Assembly: GCF_025362475.1 (NCBI RefSeq)
Contig: NZ_JANYGH010000051.1
Location: 1-64,000, forward strand
Reading direction: 5' to 3'
DNA: 64,000 nucleotides
DNA from: Mucilaginibacter sp.
GTDB lineage: Bacteria > Bacteroidota > Bacteroidia > Sphingobacteriales > Sphingobacteriaceae
The translations under genes were made by a program, and so were the position numbers. Numbering within the stretch: position 1 is the stretch's first letter; every line of letters starts with the position of its first letter. Shown piece after piece: positions 43,579 through 53,850 of this stretch. The notes below the pieces were generated by a model. That model saw nothing but the letters and a program-made list of their open reading frames with translations. It did not search any database and was not told where the DNA came from.

Positions 43579-44529
43579 CTATATAACCCTTTTTAAATTC
43601 TCCAGCATATCAGCCGTCATTTTTCCCAGATCGTATTCCAGTTTCCAGCCCCAGTCCTGCTGCGCGCTGATATCATCAATTGATTTTGGCCAGCTATCGG
43701 CAATGGCCTGGCGTGGGTCGCTTTCTACATAACCCATCTCAAAGGCAGGAATATGTTTTTTGATCTCGTCGGCCAGTTGCGCCGGGGTAAAGCTTATACC
43801 CGCCAGGTTGTATGATGACCTTATCTTAACGTCTTCTGCCGGTGCATCCATCAAACTGATGGTTGCCCGTATGGCATCTTCCATATACATCATTGGCAGC
43901 GCGGTATCCGCAGAAAGAAAACTCTCATACTTGCCTTTTTTTAATGCCTCATGAAATATATGTACGGCGTAATCGGTAGTACCGCCACCGGGTGATGCCT
44001 TCCAGCCAATTAAGCCAGGATAACGGATGCTGCGCACATCAACACCGTATTTGGTATAATAATATTCGCACCAGCGTTCGCCGGCCAGTTTGCTAAAACC
44101 ATATACGGTATTGGGGTCCATTACACAATACTGCGGCGTATTAAACTGCGGCGAATGCGGACCAAAAACAGCTATAGAACTTGGCCAGAAAACCTTGCCT
44201 GTTTTAAACTCAACAGCAAAATCAAGTACATGCAGCAGACCGGTCATATTCAGATCCCAGGCCATTTTAGGCTTCTGCTCGCCTACTGCAGATAGTATGG
44301 CTGCCAGCAGATAAACCTGGGTTGGGCGATGTTTATCAAAAATATGGTGCAGGTTATCTTTGTCCAGCACATTTACAATTTCATAGGGTCCGCTGTTGCG
44401 TATAGCGTAGGTTGGATCATTAATATCAGATGCTATTACGTTTTCTGCTCCGTGAATACCTCGCAAAGCCATTACCAGTTCGGTTCCTATCTGGCCATTG
44501 GCCCCGATCACTAAAATCTTTTCGCTCAT
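43579..44529 (-). CDS. SDR-type L-threonine 3-dehydrogenase
   Basis: NAD-dependent oxidoreductase of the extended SDR family, 316 residues, converting threonine to 2-amino-3-ketobutyrate. The nucleotide-binding motif GANGQIGTE is at 9-17 and the catalytic Y143-x3-K147 in VYGFSKLAGE. The segments LLAAILSAVGEQ, WPSSIAVFGPHSP and YPGLIGWKASPGGGTTDYA are typical of the SDR threonine dehydrogenases rather than of UDP-galactose epimerases. Its partner Kbl is encoded at 24148-25338. Assignment is good but rests on motif memory. Confidence 0.85.
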   Translation of the reverse strand: MSEKILVIGANGQIGTELVMALRGIHGAENVIASDINDPTYAIRNSGPYEIVNVLDKDNLHHIFDKHRPTQVYLLAAILSAVGEQKPKMAWDLNMTGLLHVLDFAVEFKTGKVFWPSSIAVFGPHSPQFNTPQYCVMDPNTVYGFSKLAGERWCEYYYTKYGVDVRSIRYPGLIGWKASPGGGTTDYAVHIFHEALKKGKYESFLSADTALPMMYMEDAIRATISLMDAPAEDVKIRSSYNLAGISFTPAQLADEIKKHIPAFEMGYVESDPRQAIADSWPKSIDDISAQQDWGWKLEYDLGKMTADMLENLKRVI

Positions 44530-44790
44530 TCAGTTTTTGAGTTTAGGCAAAGGTAGGAATTTGGGTGAAATGTTGACGGTGTGGGAAACCCCATATTGCC
44601 AATCAAGTGTGTATATTTATAACCAACCTAATTCAATATCAACCACTAACTATTCACTAATTAACTACCAACTAAGTAGATTATCCAAAAAATTATGCAT
44701 CTTTGAAGTTTAATGTTTTATTATATAACAAATTAACAATCAATGAACCCCAGAAGGGAGCTTCATTACATTTAAAAACAAATTAACACA

Positions 44791-45798
44791 ATGAAAGTCG
44801 CAGTAGTAGGTGCTACAGGATTAGTAGGCACCAAAATGTTGCAGGTTCTTGCAGAACGCAACTTCCCCGTTACAGAATTAATTCCCGTAGCTTCAGAGAA
44901 AAGTATTGGTAAAGAAATTACTTTTAAGGGTAAGCAGTTTAAGGTGGTTTCTGTTGAGGATGCGATTAAGATGAAGCCGGATGTAGCTATTTTCAGCGCC
45001 GGCGGAAGCACTTCATTACAGCAGGCTCCGTTATTTGCGGCGGCTGGTACAACCGTTATTGATAACTCATCGGCCTGGCGTATGGACCCAACCAAAAAAC
45101 TGGTTGTGCCCGAAGTTAATGCTGATGTATTGACCGCTGACGATAAGATCATCGCCAACCCCAATTGCTCAACCATACAAATGGTAGTCACCTTAAAGCC
45201 ACTGCACGATAAATATAAAATAAAAAGGGTGGTTGTTTCAACCTACCAATCGGTAACCGGTACCGGCGTAAAAGCTGTTGATCAGTTATTTAACGAACGT
45301 AATGGTGTTGATGGGCCAAAGGTATATCCTTACACTATCGATCTGAATGTTATTCCGCAGATTGATGTTTTCACCGAAAATGGTTACACCAAAGAGGAAA
45401 TGAAAATGATCCTGGAAACCAAAAAGATCATGGGCGATGACAGCATTAAAGTAACTGCTACTACCGTTCGTATCCCGGTTATGGGTGGTCACTCAGAGTC
45501 GGTGAATATTGAGTTTGAAAATGATTTCGATTTGGGTGAAGTACGGGAATTACTGGCTAATTCGCCGGGCATCATCGTAGTTGATGATCCTGCAAACCTC
45601 AAATACCCAATGCCGCTTGACGCGCATGATAAAGACGAGGTTTTTGTTGGCCGTTTGCGTCGTGATGAGAGCCAGGACAATACTTTAAACTGCTGGATAG
45701 TATCTGATAACCTGCGTAAAGGCGCGGCTACCAATGCTGTACAAATTGCAGAATATTTGGCCGCCAAACATTTGATCGGCCAGCCGGTTGAAGCGTAA
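44791..45798 (+). CDS. asd: Aspartate-semialdehyde dehydrogenase
   Basis: Converts aspartyl phosphate to aspartate semialdehyde with NADPH, for lysine/DAP, threonine and methionine synthesis. The 335 residues are normal. The NADP motif GATGLVGTKML is at 7-17, the catalytic C126 in NPNCSTIQM and the substrate-binding His in RIPVMGGHSESV. A strong terminator follows at 45881-45914. Confidence 0.96.
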   Translation: MKVAVVGATGLVGTKMLQVLAERNFPVTELIPVASEKSIGKEITFKGKQFKVVSVEDAIKMKPDVAIFSAGGSTSLQQAPLFAAAGTTVIDNSSAWRMDPTKKLVVPEVNADVLTADDKIIANPNCSTIQMVVTLKPLHDKYKIKRVVVSTYQSVTGTGVKAVDQLFNERNGVDGPKVYPYTIDLNVIPQIDVFTENGYTKEEMKMILETKKIMGDDSIKVTATTVRIPVMGGHSESVNIEFENDFDLGEVRELLANSPGIIVVDDPANLKYPMPLDAHDKDEVFVGRLRRDESQDNTLNCWIVSDNLRKGAATNAVQIAEYLAAKHLIGQPVEA

Positions 45799-45880
45799 GC
45801 TATTTACGTGAATGGTTGATTAGGTGAATGGTTAATTGGTTTTAACAGCTGTTAACTTAATCAATCAAAAACCTAAAAAC

Positions 45881-45921
45881 AGAATAGGGATGATCAAACG
45901 ATTATCCCTATTCTGTTTTTA
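45881..45921 (+). terminator. asd terminator
   Basis: A long stem (AGAATAGGGATGAT at 45881-45894 with ATTATCCCTATTCT at 45901-45914; 13 of 14 pairs) around a six-base loop, followed by GTTTTTA. It lies 82 bases after the asd stop codon. Confidence 0.75.
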
Positions 45922-46073
45922 TAAATATTTGTGATGGAAGCCTGCTGAATCCTTTCCTTTTATTGCTGTTTTATTTCATTCCACACTTATTAGCGCAATA
46001 AAAAAGCAAGTAATAGTTATTAATTATAACTATTGCTTATCAATATCGCCATTTTTTGCTAACTTGTTTCCCA

Positions 46074-46856
46074 ATGAAAGCCTTTAAGCTATTTGTTGTT
46101 TTCTGTTGCTGCACCATCTCTGCAAATTCTTTTGCGCAAACAGGCAGTAACCCGCAGGATATTGAGAACGACCTGCTGCGCATTTTTCAAAGGATAAATT
46201 ATTACGGGGCGCACAAAAAAGAGTGGAAAGCTATTGATTCGCTCAAAAAAATGAATAGTATTTTTGCATATAAACTTAAGTACTATACCTCCAAATATCC
46301 ATTTACTATTGGCTTTAAATTTACCTCGTTGGTAAAGGAACGCCTGGTTATCGCAACTTCTGCAGATGGCATGTTCCGCGCCTATTCCTGGGATACCAAA
46401 TTAGGCACTGTAGGATACGATTTTAACAATATACTGCAATACAGGGTTGACGGGCAAACGCTATCATTATTAAAAATGGACCAACCCGGAAAAGAGGCCT
46501 ATTGGTTCCCGAAGATTTACACCTTTATGGCCAACAACAAAACCATTTATTTAGCAGTGTACAATTCTGTAATGTCGGCCAATAAAGCAGGGCAGGGCAT
46601 CAGGGCCTATGCCATTGAAAAAGGCGTATTGAATGGCCGTGTGCCCATGGTAAAAACGCCCACCGCTGTATTGAGCAGGCTATATTATGAATACAGCCTG
46701 CTTTCGGTAGCCGACTGGAAAGCCTTCCCAAGTATCTATTTTGATAATGGCACCAAAACTATTCATACCCCATTAGTTGATTATAGTGGAAAAATGACCC
46801 ATAAACTGATTACCTATAAATTTACGGGTAGGTTTTTTGAGAAAGTAAAAAGTTAA
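46074..46856 (+). CDS. Secreted hypothetical protein, 260 aa
   Basis: Exported protein with signal peptide (MKAFKLFVVFCCCTISANSF, cleavage near FAQ). ATG at 46074 is chosen over a TTG at 46056. The mature part starts with a helical region (DIENDLLRIFQRINYYGAHK) and continues as beta-rich sequence (LVIATSADGMFRAYSWDTK). I recognise no named domain. The LysR gene follows after eight bases, suggesting co-transcription. Confidence 0.72.
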   Translation: MKAFKLFVVFCCCTISANSFAQTGSNPQDIENDLLRIFQRINYYGAHKKEWKAIDSLKKMNSIFAYKLKYYTSKYPFTIGFKFTSLVKERLVIATSADGMFRAYSWDTKLGTVGYDFNNILQYRVDGQTLSLLKMDQPGKEAYWFPKIYTFMANNKTIYLAVYNSVMSANKAGQGIRAYAIEKGVLNGRVPMVKTPTAVLSRLYYEYSLLSVADWKAFPSIYFDNGTKTIHTPLVDYSGKMTHKLITYKFTGRFFEKVKS

Positions 46857-46864
46857 CTTCGCCC

Positions 46865-47767
46865 ATGATCTCTTTCGCTCACCGGGTTTTTATGGAAGTT
46901 GCCGCCAATTTGAGTTTCTCAAAAGCAGCACAAGTACTGTTTGTGACCCAGCCAGCCATCAGCAAGCACATTAAAGCGCTGGAAGATCAATATAAAGTAC
47001 CTCTTTTCGAGCGCAAGGGCAATAGCATCCTGCTTACCGAAGCCGGTAACAAACTCAACGAATATCTGCAGCAAGCTACCGAGATTGAGCGTAAAATAGA
47101 ATATGACCTATCTGTATTGAGTAACCTGTCGCAAGCGGCCGGGCATTTGCGCTTAGGGGCCAGTACCACTATCGCACTTTATATTTTACCGTCGATATTA
47201 TCCGGCTTTCAGCGGGAGTACGCCAATGTGGATGTACAGCTGGTTAACCGCAATTCCGAATATATCCTGAACGCGCTGCTTAATCATGAGGTGGATATTG
47301 GCATGATCGAAGTGGACAATAAACTCACCACGGTATCTTACAAACCATTCATGAGCGACGAGGTGATCCCGGTATGCTCGGCTAAAAGTCCGCTGGCGGG
47401 TAAATCATTAACCTTAAAGCAGTTTGTGAAAACGCCGTTGGCCGTAAGGGAACGCGGCTCCGGCACATTGAACGCGGTATTGAAATCGCTATCCGCATTA
47501 CATATAAAACCGGCCGATCTATCGGTAAAGATCCGCCTTGGCGGTACCGAAGCATTGAAAAATTTCCTGCTGGCCGATCAGTGCCTGGGCTTTATGCCCC
47601 GCCCCTCTATTATACGCCAGCTTGCCGAAGGCGACCTGGTGGAAGTGCCTGTAGAGGGCCTCAAGATCACCCGCGATTTCTTCTTCATCCGCCGTAAGGG
47701 TACAGAAGATTATGGGTTAACAAGCAATTTCATCAATTTTGCATTGCAGCATATTGAGGGGAAGTGA
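46865..47767 (+). CDS. LysR-family transcriptional regulator
   Basis: Regulator of 300 residues: N-terminal winged HTH (about 5-62, FSKAAQVLFVTQPAISKHIK) and a C-terminal periplasmic-binding-like effector domain (about 95-295, LRLGASTTIALYILPSIL). The effector and targets are unknown. LysR regulators often act on a divergent neighbour, but here the upstream neighbour is co-directional. Confidence 0.92.
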   Translation: MISFAHRVFMEVAANLSFSKAAQVLFVTQPAISKHIKALEDQYKVPLFERKGNSILLTEAGNKLNEYLQQATEIERKIEYDLSVLSNLSQAAGHLRLGASTTIALYILPSILSGFQREYANVDVQLVNRNSEYILNALLNHEVDIGMIEVDNKLTTVSYKPFMSDEVIPVCSAKSPLAGKSLTLKQFVKTPLAVRERGSGTLNAVLKSLSALHIKPADLSVKIRLGGTEALKNFLLADQCLGFMPRPSIIRQLAEGDLVEVPVEGLKITRDFFFIRRKGTEDYGLTSNFINFALQHIEGK

Positions 47768-47841
47768 TCCGATATAAAAAACGTAATTGTTCCTAATAAA
47801 CTTTCGCCAATACTAAGGGGGAAAAACGATTTAAAAAATTT

Positions 47842-47934
47842 GTCATCCTGAACGATAGTGAAGGATCTATTATCCGCCATGCTTCTTCGCCCTGTAAATC
47901 TGCGAATAGATCCTTCACTATCGTTCAGGATGAC
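47842..47934. repeat. Dispersed palindrome, family A copy 4 (perfect 30-bp arms)
   Basis: Perfect 30-bp arms (47842-47871 and 47905-47934) of a third variant, GTCATCCTGAACGATAGTG..., around a loop carrying CGCCATGCTTCTTCGCCCTG. Both arms carry the same variant bases, so they match each other and not the other copies. A decayed B-like module precedes it (about 47815-47840). It lies between convergent LysR and tex genes. Confidence 0.85.
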
Positions 47935-47980
47935 AAAAAAGTTTTTTTTTCAAAAAACATCATAGAGAGTAGCCCTCCCC

Positions 47981-50245
47981 CTATTTAAATTTATTCTTCA
48001 AAGCCGCCAATTTTATGGCAATATCCGTTTCCGGTGCAGGCTCAGGTCTTTTATTAAATTGTGGTTTATTCCCTGCAGGTCTCCTATCTTCATTTCTTCT
48101 TTCGGATGGATTGCTTTTATCATTTTCTTTCATGGATAGCGCGATACGCTTGCGGTTTACATCAACCTCGGTAACAGTAACCTCCACCTTTTGATGAACC
48201 TTAAGCACCTCGTTAGGATCTTTGATAAAACGATTGGTGATCTGGCTTAAATGTACCAGCCCATCCTGGTGTACACCGATATCAACAAAAGCACCAAAAT
48301 TGGTAATGTTGGTTACTATACCCGGTAGTTTCATGCCCACCTTTAAATCGCCAATGGCGTTTACGCCATCAGTAAAACTGAAAGCTTCGAACTGCTCACG
48401 AGGGTCGCGGCCTGGTTTGGCAAGCTCGGCCATGATATCGTTCAGGGTAGGTAAACCCACCGTTTCGGAGGTGTATTTTTGCAAGGGAATACTTCTGCGT
48501 AAGGTTGCATCACCCATCAGGTCTTTCACCGTGCATTTCATGTCTTTCGCTATCTGCTCCAACAAACTATACCGCTCAGGGTGTACCGCACTGGAATCAA
48601 GCGGATTTTCTGCATGATGAATACGCAGGAAACCTGCTGCCTGTTCAAAAGCTTTTTCGCCAAGGCGGGGAACTTTTTTAAGCTGAGATCTTTGTTTAAA
48701 TGCCCCGTTCTGATCGCGGTACTCCACAATATTTTGCGCCAGTTGCGGACCAAGTCCCGATACATAGGCTAAAATTTGCTTAGATGCCGTATTCAGCTCA
48801 ACACCAACGGCATTTACGCAGCTCATTACAGTATCATCCAGTGAAGTCTGCAGTTTATTTTGATCCACATCGTGCTGGTACTGGCCCACGCCGATAGATT
48901 TTGGATCAATCTTCACCAGTTCGGCCAATGGATCCATCAGCCTTCTGCCGATAGAAACCGCGCCTCTCACCGTAATATCCTTATCCGGAAACTCCTCTCT
49001 TGCCACATCCGATGCGGAATAGATAGATGCCCCGCTTTCATTCACCATTACAATAGCTACACCCGGCAAGTTAAGGTTGCGCACAAACAATTCTGTTTCG
49101 CGACCGGCCGTACCATTACCTATAGCAATAGCTTCGATGTTATATTTTTCAAAAAGGTGTTGCACTGTTTTTTCGGCTTCCCTTGCCTGTCCTGCGCCGG
49201 TATGCGGATAGATGGCTGTATTCTCCAACAACTTACCCTGTTCATCCAAACAAACCAGCTTACAGCCGGTACGGAAGCCGGGGTCAATAGCCATTACCCG
49301 TTTTTGACCAAGCGGCGCACCCAACAAAAGCTGACGGGCGTTTTCGGCAAACACACGGATGGCTTCTTCATCTGCTTTCTTTTTGGTAAGCAGGCGCACC
49401 TCTGTTTCCATAGATGGTTTCAACAGGCGTTTATAGCCATCGGCAATGGCTTGTTTTACCTGATCGGCCGATGGATTGTTAGCTTTAACAAAGCTGTCCT
49501 CCAATGCTGCAATGGCTTCTTCTTCGGCAGGTTTTATATCCAGCCAAAGAATTTCCTCCTTTTCACCACGGCGCATAGCAAGGATGCGATGCGATGGGGC
49601 CGATTTTACAGGCTCGGTCCAATCAAAATAGTCTTTATATTTAATGCCCTCCTGCTCCTTGCCGTCAATAACTTTTGACTGAAAAGTTCCTTTCTCAACA
49701 AACAGTTCACGGATACGGGTACGCACTTCGGCATTTTCACTTACTGTTTCGGCAATAATATCCCTTGCCCCTGCCAATGCTTCTTCGATACTATTAACCC
49801 CTTTTTCGGCATCAATAAAAGTTGCGGCTTCGGTTTGCAGGTCGGCTTTCCGTTGGTCCAGCAGCAGGTCGGCCAATGGTTGCAGACCTTTCTCGCGGGC
49901 GGCGGTAGCGCGGGTTTTCCGCTTAGGGCGATAAGGCAGGTAAATATCCTCCAGCGTAACCATAGTTTCGGCTTCGTTGATCTGTTTTTCCAGCTCGGGC
50001 GTTAATTTGCCCATATCGGTAAGCGATTTCAGGATGGCCTCGCGGCGTTTGTCCAGATCGCGCAGTTGCTGTGCACGGTCACGGATCTCCGCAACCTGTA
50101 CTTCATCAAGCGTACCGGTAACCTCTTTACGGTACCGGGAAATAAACGGAACGGTTGCGCCTTCATCAAGCAACGCTAATGTTGCGCTTACTTGTTTTTC
50201 TGAAATAGAAAGCTCTGCAGCTATTTTTTTAGAATGAGATATCAT
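47981..50245 (-). CDS. tex: Tex-family RNA-binding transcription accessory protein
   Basis: Nucleic-acid-binding protein of 754 residues, full length. In order: Tex N-terminal helical region (1-200), YqgF/RNase H-like domain (about 325-455, MAIDPGFRTGCKLVCLDEQ), helix-hairpin-helix segments (about 490-560, ILAYVSGLGPQLAQNIVEYR) and an S1 domain (about 640-715, GMKLPGIVTNITNFGAFVDI). A disordered basic tail follows, rich in Arg/Asn/Pro. Confidence 0.96.
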   Translation of the reverse strand: MISHSKKIAAELSISEKQVSATLALLDEGATVPFISRYRKEVTGTLDEVQVAEIRDRAQQLRDLDKRREAILKSLTDMGKLTPELEKQINEAETMVTLEDIYLPYRPKRKTRATAAREKGLQPLADLLLDQRKADLQTEAATFIDAEKGVNSIEEALAGARDIIAETVSENAEVRTRIRELFVEKGTFQSKVIDGKEQEGIKYKDYFDWTEPVKSAPSHRILAMRRGEKEEILWLDIKPAEEEAIAALEDSFVKANNPSADQVKQAIADGYKRLLKPSMETEVRLLTKKKADEEAIRVFAENARQLLLGAPLGQKRVMAIDPGFRTGCKLVCLDEQGKLLENTAIYPHTGAGQAREAEKTVQHLFEKYNIEAIAIGNGTAGRETELFVRNLNLPGVAIVMVNESGASIYSASDVAREEFPDKDITVRGAVSIGRRLMDPLAELVKIDPKSIGVGQYQHDVDQNKLQTSLDDTVMSCVNAVGVELNTASKQILAYVSGLGPQLAQNIVEYRDQNGAFKQRSQLKKVPRLGEKAFEQAAGFLRIHHAENPLDSSAVHPERYSLLEQIAKDMKCTVKDLMGDATLRRSIPLQKYTSETVGLPTLNDIMAELAKPGRDPREQFEAFSFTDGVNAIGDLKVGMKLPGIVTNITNFGAFVDIGVHQDGLVHLSQITNRFIKDPNEVLKVHQKVEVTVTEVDVNRKRIALSMKENDKSNPSERRNEDRRPAGNKPQFNKRPEPAPETDIAIKLAALKNKFK

Positions 50246-50636
50246 ACATCAAATTTCGGACTGCGAAGTTGAGAAGAATGCCTTTACAATTCAAAAAAAG
50301 ATTGTTAACAATTGAGGGAAGGGAGATAGCAGGTGAAAGGATAAAGGCGAAAGGGAAAAGGTAGTGATACTATCAGCTTAGGCTCGTGCAGATTGGTAGC
50401 CCATAATAACATAAATCGCGTTGGGTAGTGTGACAGCAGGGGTGTGTTCTTCGCTGTAACAGTCTCCATCCGTCATTCTATATATTTAGGCTAAAGCCAT
50501 CCTTGTATATACTTTCTATCCGTTGGTTAAAACCAACGGCAATGAATTAAGAACCAAGGGGCTTTAGCCAAATCAAAGTCATGCTAACCAACTTGCGGAC
50601 ATACAGAATCGCAACTCCATCACCTTTTTAACCCCA
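50246..50636. repeat. Gene-free region with a compound palindrome
   Basis: GGCTAAAGCC at 50489-50498 and GGCTTTAGCC at 50560-50569 are inverted copies that bracket a smaller hairpin, CCGTTGGTT/AACCAACGG (50520-50528 and 50531-50539). This looks like another dispersed non-coding repeat. The part before 50480 shows no gene or obvious structure. Confidence 0.6.
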
Positions 50637-52757
50637 CTACCACTTCATGCCCATATTCCAAAACATAAAGGCCCATTTATCAACCTGACCGCTTATTACC
50701 TGCGCGGTTGACTGGCCTGCACCGTGCCCGGCATTTGTTTCAATACGGATTAATACCGGCTCTGTTCCCTTTTGATACTCCTGCAGGCGTGAGCCAAACT
50801 TAAAGGAGTGTGCAGGCACCACACGGTCGTCATGATCGGCAGTGGTAACCATTGTTGCCGGGTATTCCAGTGGTTTTAGCGCGTGGTATGGCGAATATTT
50901 ATACAGATATTCAAACATTTCTTTTGAATCCTCGGCTGTGCCATAATCATAGCTCCATCCTGCACCCGCGGTAAACTTGTTATAGCGCAGCATATCCATA
51001 ACACCTACTGCCGGGAAGGCCACCTTAAAAAGATCTGGGCGCTGGGTAAGCATGGCGCCAATCAATAATCCGCCGTTTGATCCTCCCGAAACTGCCAGGT
51101 GCTCTTTTGAGGTGTATTTGTTTTTGATAAGATATTCGGCAGCGGCAATAAAATCATCAAACACGTTTTGTTTTTTCATTTTAATGCCCTTGCGGTGCCA
51201 GGTTTCGCCATACTCGCCACCGCCGCGTAAGTTGGGCACAGCGTAAATACCGCCATGCTCCAGCAGGATAATATTTGATGTACTGAATGCCGGGGTTAAA
51301 CTCACCCCAAAGCCACCATAAGCATAAAGCATCAATGGATTTTCGCCGTTAAGTACAGTGCCCTTTTTATAGGTGATGATCATCGGTATCTTGGTTTTAT
51401 CCTTCGATGTATAAAACACCTGTTTGGATTCATACAGTTCGGGATCAAACTTAACCCCCGATTTTTTATATACCGTTGATTGTCCGCTTGCTATATCCAG
51501 CTTAAAAATAGTTGATGGGTACACGTAGCTGGTAAAAGTATAGTAGGTTTCCTTCTCTTCTTTTTTAGCGCCAAAACCTGTGGCAGTACCTACCGACGGC
51601 AGGGTTATGGTGCGCTCCAGCTTTCCGCTCATATCATATTGCTGTACAAACGAGGTGGCATCTTTTAAGTATTCCGCAAAAATTTTTCCGCCGGCTGTGC
51701 TGGCGCTCAGTACATTTTTAGTCTCGGCGATCAGGTTTTTCCAATGAGTAATGGTTGGTTTTTCAGCATCAACCGTTACAATTTTAAAGTTTGGCGAATA
51801 TATATTGGTGATAATGTAAAGCTTACTACCCACATTATCCAATACAGAATGCTGGTTATCAAAATTATCAACCACGTTCACAATCTGGCTGCCGGGTTTA
51901 CTCAAATCCTGAATATAGAGTTCGTTGCCTGTGGTTGATGTGGCCGCGGTGATCACCAAAAAGCGTTCATCCTCGGTAAGGTACGCGCCAATATAACGTC
52001 GCGGGGTTTTATCGCCACCAAAAATAAGCTTATCGGTGCTTTGCGGCGTGCCCAGTTTATGGTAAAATAGTTTATGATACTGCGTTAATCCCGAAAGCTG
52101 GCTGCCGGCCTTTGGCTTATCATAACTGCTGTAGTAAAATCCGTCGGTACCCTTCCAGGCCAGTCCGCTAAATTTTACATCAATAAGCGTATCGCCTACA
52201 ACACTTTTATCACTTGTTTTTATGACGATCACCTTGCGCCAGTCAGATCCGCCCTCCGAGATCTGATATGCCGCCAGATCTCCGTTTTTTGTAAAATCAA
52301 TCCCCTGTAGTGAAGTGGTACCCTCGGCCGAGAAGTGGTTAGGATCTAAAAACATTTCGGGTGTCCCGTTATCACCTACCTGGCGGTATAATACTGCCTG
52401 GCTTTGCAGTCCATCATTTTTATAAAAATAAGTGTATTTGCCCTCTTTAAACGGGGCGCTGTACTTTTCATAATTCCACAAAAGTTCAAGCCGCTTGCGC
52501 ATCTCTTCACGATAAGGAATCTGTTTAAGGTAGCTTTGGGTTACTTTGTTTTCTTCCTTAACCCATGCCTTGGTATCAGTGGCCTGGTCGTTCTCCAGCC
52601 AGCGGTAAGGATCGGGCACCTGGGTGCCAAAGTAAGTATCAACGGTATCAACCTTTTTCGTTTGGGGGTATTGGAGTGCTTTATTATTCATTTGTTGCGC
52701 GTAGGTGTAGCTGCAAAATAAAACAGCTAATGCAAATAAACAGGTTGTTTTTTTCAT
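50637..52757 (-). CDS. Exported prolyl oligopeptidase (S9A family)
   Basis: Periplasmic serine peptidase of 706 residues that cleaves after proline in short peptides. A signal peptide (to about residue 20, CSYTYAQ) is followed by the seven-bladed propeller (about 90-440) and the alpha/beta-hydrolase domain. The catalytic Ser is in SGGSNGGLLIG (about 557), Asp in TTADHDDRVVPAHS (about 640) and His in TNAGHGAGQS (about 676). It is monocistronic by appearance. Confidence 0.94.
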   Translation of the reverse strand: MKKTTCLFALAVLFCSYTYAQQMNNKALQYPQTKKVDTVDTYFGTQVPDPYRWLENDQATDTKAWVKEENKVTQSYLKQIPYREEMRKRLELLWNYEKYSAPFKEGKYTYFYKNDGLQSQAVLYRQVGDNGTPEMFLDPNHFSAEGTTSLQGIDFTKNGDLAAYQISEGGSDWRKVIVIKTSDKSVVGDTLIDVKFSGLAWKGTDGFYYSSYDKPKAGSQLSGLTQYHKLFYHKLGTPQSTDKLIFGGDKTPRRYIGAYLTEDERFLVITAATSTTGNELYIQDLSKPGSQIVNVVDNFDNQHSVLDNVGSKLYIITNIYSPNFKIVTVDAEKPTITHWKNLIAETKNVLSASTAGGKIFAEYLKDATSFVQQYDMSGKLERTITLPSVGTATGFGAKKEEKETYYTFTSYVYPSTIFKLDIASGQSTVYKKSGVKFDPELYESKQVFYTSKDKTKIPMIITYKKGTVLNGENPLMLYAYGGFGVSLTPAFSTSNIILLEHGGIYAVPNLRGGGEYGETWHRKGIKMKKQNVFDDFIAAAEYLIKNKYTSKEHLAVSGGSNGGLLIGAMLTQRPDLFKVAFPAVGVMDMLRYNKFTAGAGWSYDYGTAEDSKEMFEYLYKYSPYHALKPLEYPATMVTTADHDDRVVPAHSFKFGSRLQEYQKGTEPVLIRIETNAGHGAGQSTAQVISGQVDKWAFMFWNMGMKW

Positions 52758-53074
52758 CTCAAATTAAATTACAGGGAACTAAAGATAGGGATTTGAGCCA
52801 GATGCCCGCAAAAGAGTGGGCTAATAAAGGTTAAAAGTTGTTAATTTTGGCCTTTGCTGCCATTTAATTGAGCAGGGCAAGCTATATTAGCAGCCGTAAT
52901 TAAAATGGGGCATCTGCTGATGCTTTTGCCGTTTGGGCATACATTATTATTTACCGGCAACTGATTTTTTGATGATCAGTATGGTTAATGATAATAATGC
53001 ATTTTTTTACACGTTTGCTAAACCAAATAAGAAGGGTAAAAGCAAGCCTTATTTATTATTAGGACTATTACAAC
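52758..53074. other. Gene-free divergent region
   Basis: AT-rich spacer between the divergent peptidase and outer-membrane protein genes. I see no repeat, RNA gene or convincing promoter pair; a sequence CACGTTTG near 53017 is a weak -7 candidate for the downstream gene. Confidence 0.4.
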
Positions 53075-53830
53075 ATGAAACAAACTTTTACACTTTTTGC
53101 TGCAGCTTTTTGTATGCTGATTGCGCTTAACTCAAAAGCTCAGGATGTTAAAGAGGATGATGACGCGGCCCCCGAAAAATCAAAAAGCTACATAAGTTTA
53201 GGTGCAGGTATATCAAAACCATTTGGCGCATTTAAAGTAGCTGATTACAGCAACCCTAAAGCTGGTTTTGCAAAAAAGGGCATCGTTTATTCTATTGATG
53301 GTGCACATTATTTTTTCAAACGTGCCGCTTTAGGTTACACCGTAAGCTACCAGGATCAAGGTAACTTAACCTATGATGATGACCTGAAACTTTCACAGGG
53401 TTATACTGATGACTACAAAGCCGATGGATCAGTAGTTACAGCCAACAAACGCTACAAAAGCCTTAACATTTTATTAGGGCCACAGTACACTTTGGTATGG
53501 CATTCATTCGCTTTTGATTTCAGGGCATCAGCCGGAGCGATAAAAAGCTTTGCAACGCCACAGGTTGCCGTGCAGATACAAGGCGTAGATGCGCAAACCG
53601 GGGAGTTTATTCAGCAAAGCTCCAATAAATTTGCCTTTGCCTATGGCGGCAGCGCTGCTATCCGTTTAAATACAGGTGCAGGTTGGGGTTTATTTCTTAA
53701 AGGCAATTACGTTAACTCAACAGGGCCCAAAATTACTTATACCGCTCGTACGCTTGTGGTTGGCCGTACTGTTGCTAACCAGGCAATTACAGAAGGTCAA
53801 TTATTATTTGGCTTGTACAAAGAATTTTAA
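53075..53830 (+). CDS. Outer-membrane beta-barrel protein (porin-like), hypothetical
   Basis: Exported protein of 251 residues. Signal peptide ends near NSKAQ (about residue 23); an acidic linker (DVKEDDDAAPEKSK) follows, then about eight amphipathic strands ending in QLLFGLYKEF, typical for a small outer-membrane barrel. Function unknown. A strong terminator follows at 53851-53885. Confidence 0.78.
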   Translation: MKQTFTLFAAAFCMLIALNSKAQDVKEDDDAAPEKSKSYISLGAGISKPFGAFKVADYSNPKAGFAKKGIVYSIDGAHYFFKRAALGYTVSYQDQGNLTYDDDLKLSQGYTDDYKADGSVVTANKRYKSLNILLGPQYTLVWHSFAFDFRASAGAIKSFATPQVAVQIQGVDAQTGEFIQQSSNKFAFAYGGSAAIRLNTGAGWGLFLKGNYVNSTGPKITYTARTLVVGRTVANQAITEGQLLFGLYKEF

Positions 53831-53850
53831 TCTACCTATATAAACATGGA

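Noticed and set aside
48860..49678. A 272-codon ORF on the plus strand inside tex
   Set aside because: It is antisense to a full-length, well conserved Tex protein and has the odd composition (many His, Phe, Cys) of a shadow frame.
52933..53130. A 65-codon plus-strand ORF overlapping the start of the outer-membrane protein gene
   Set aside because: It overlaps the signal-peptide region of a clear gene in another frame and has no family features.
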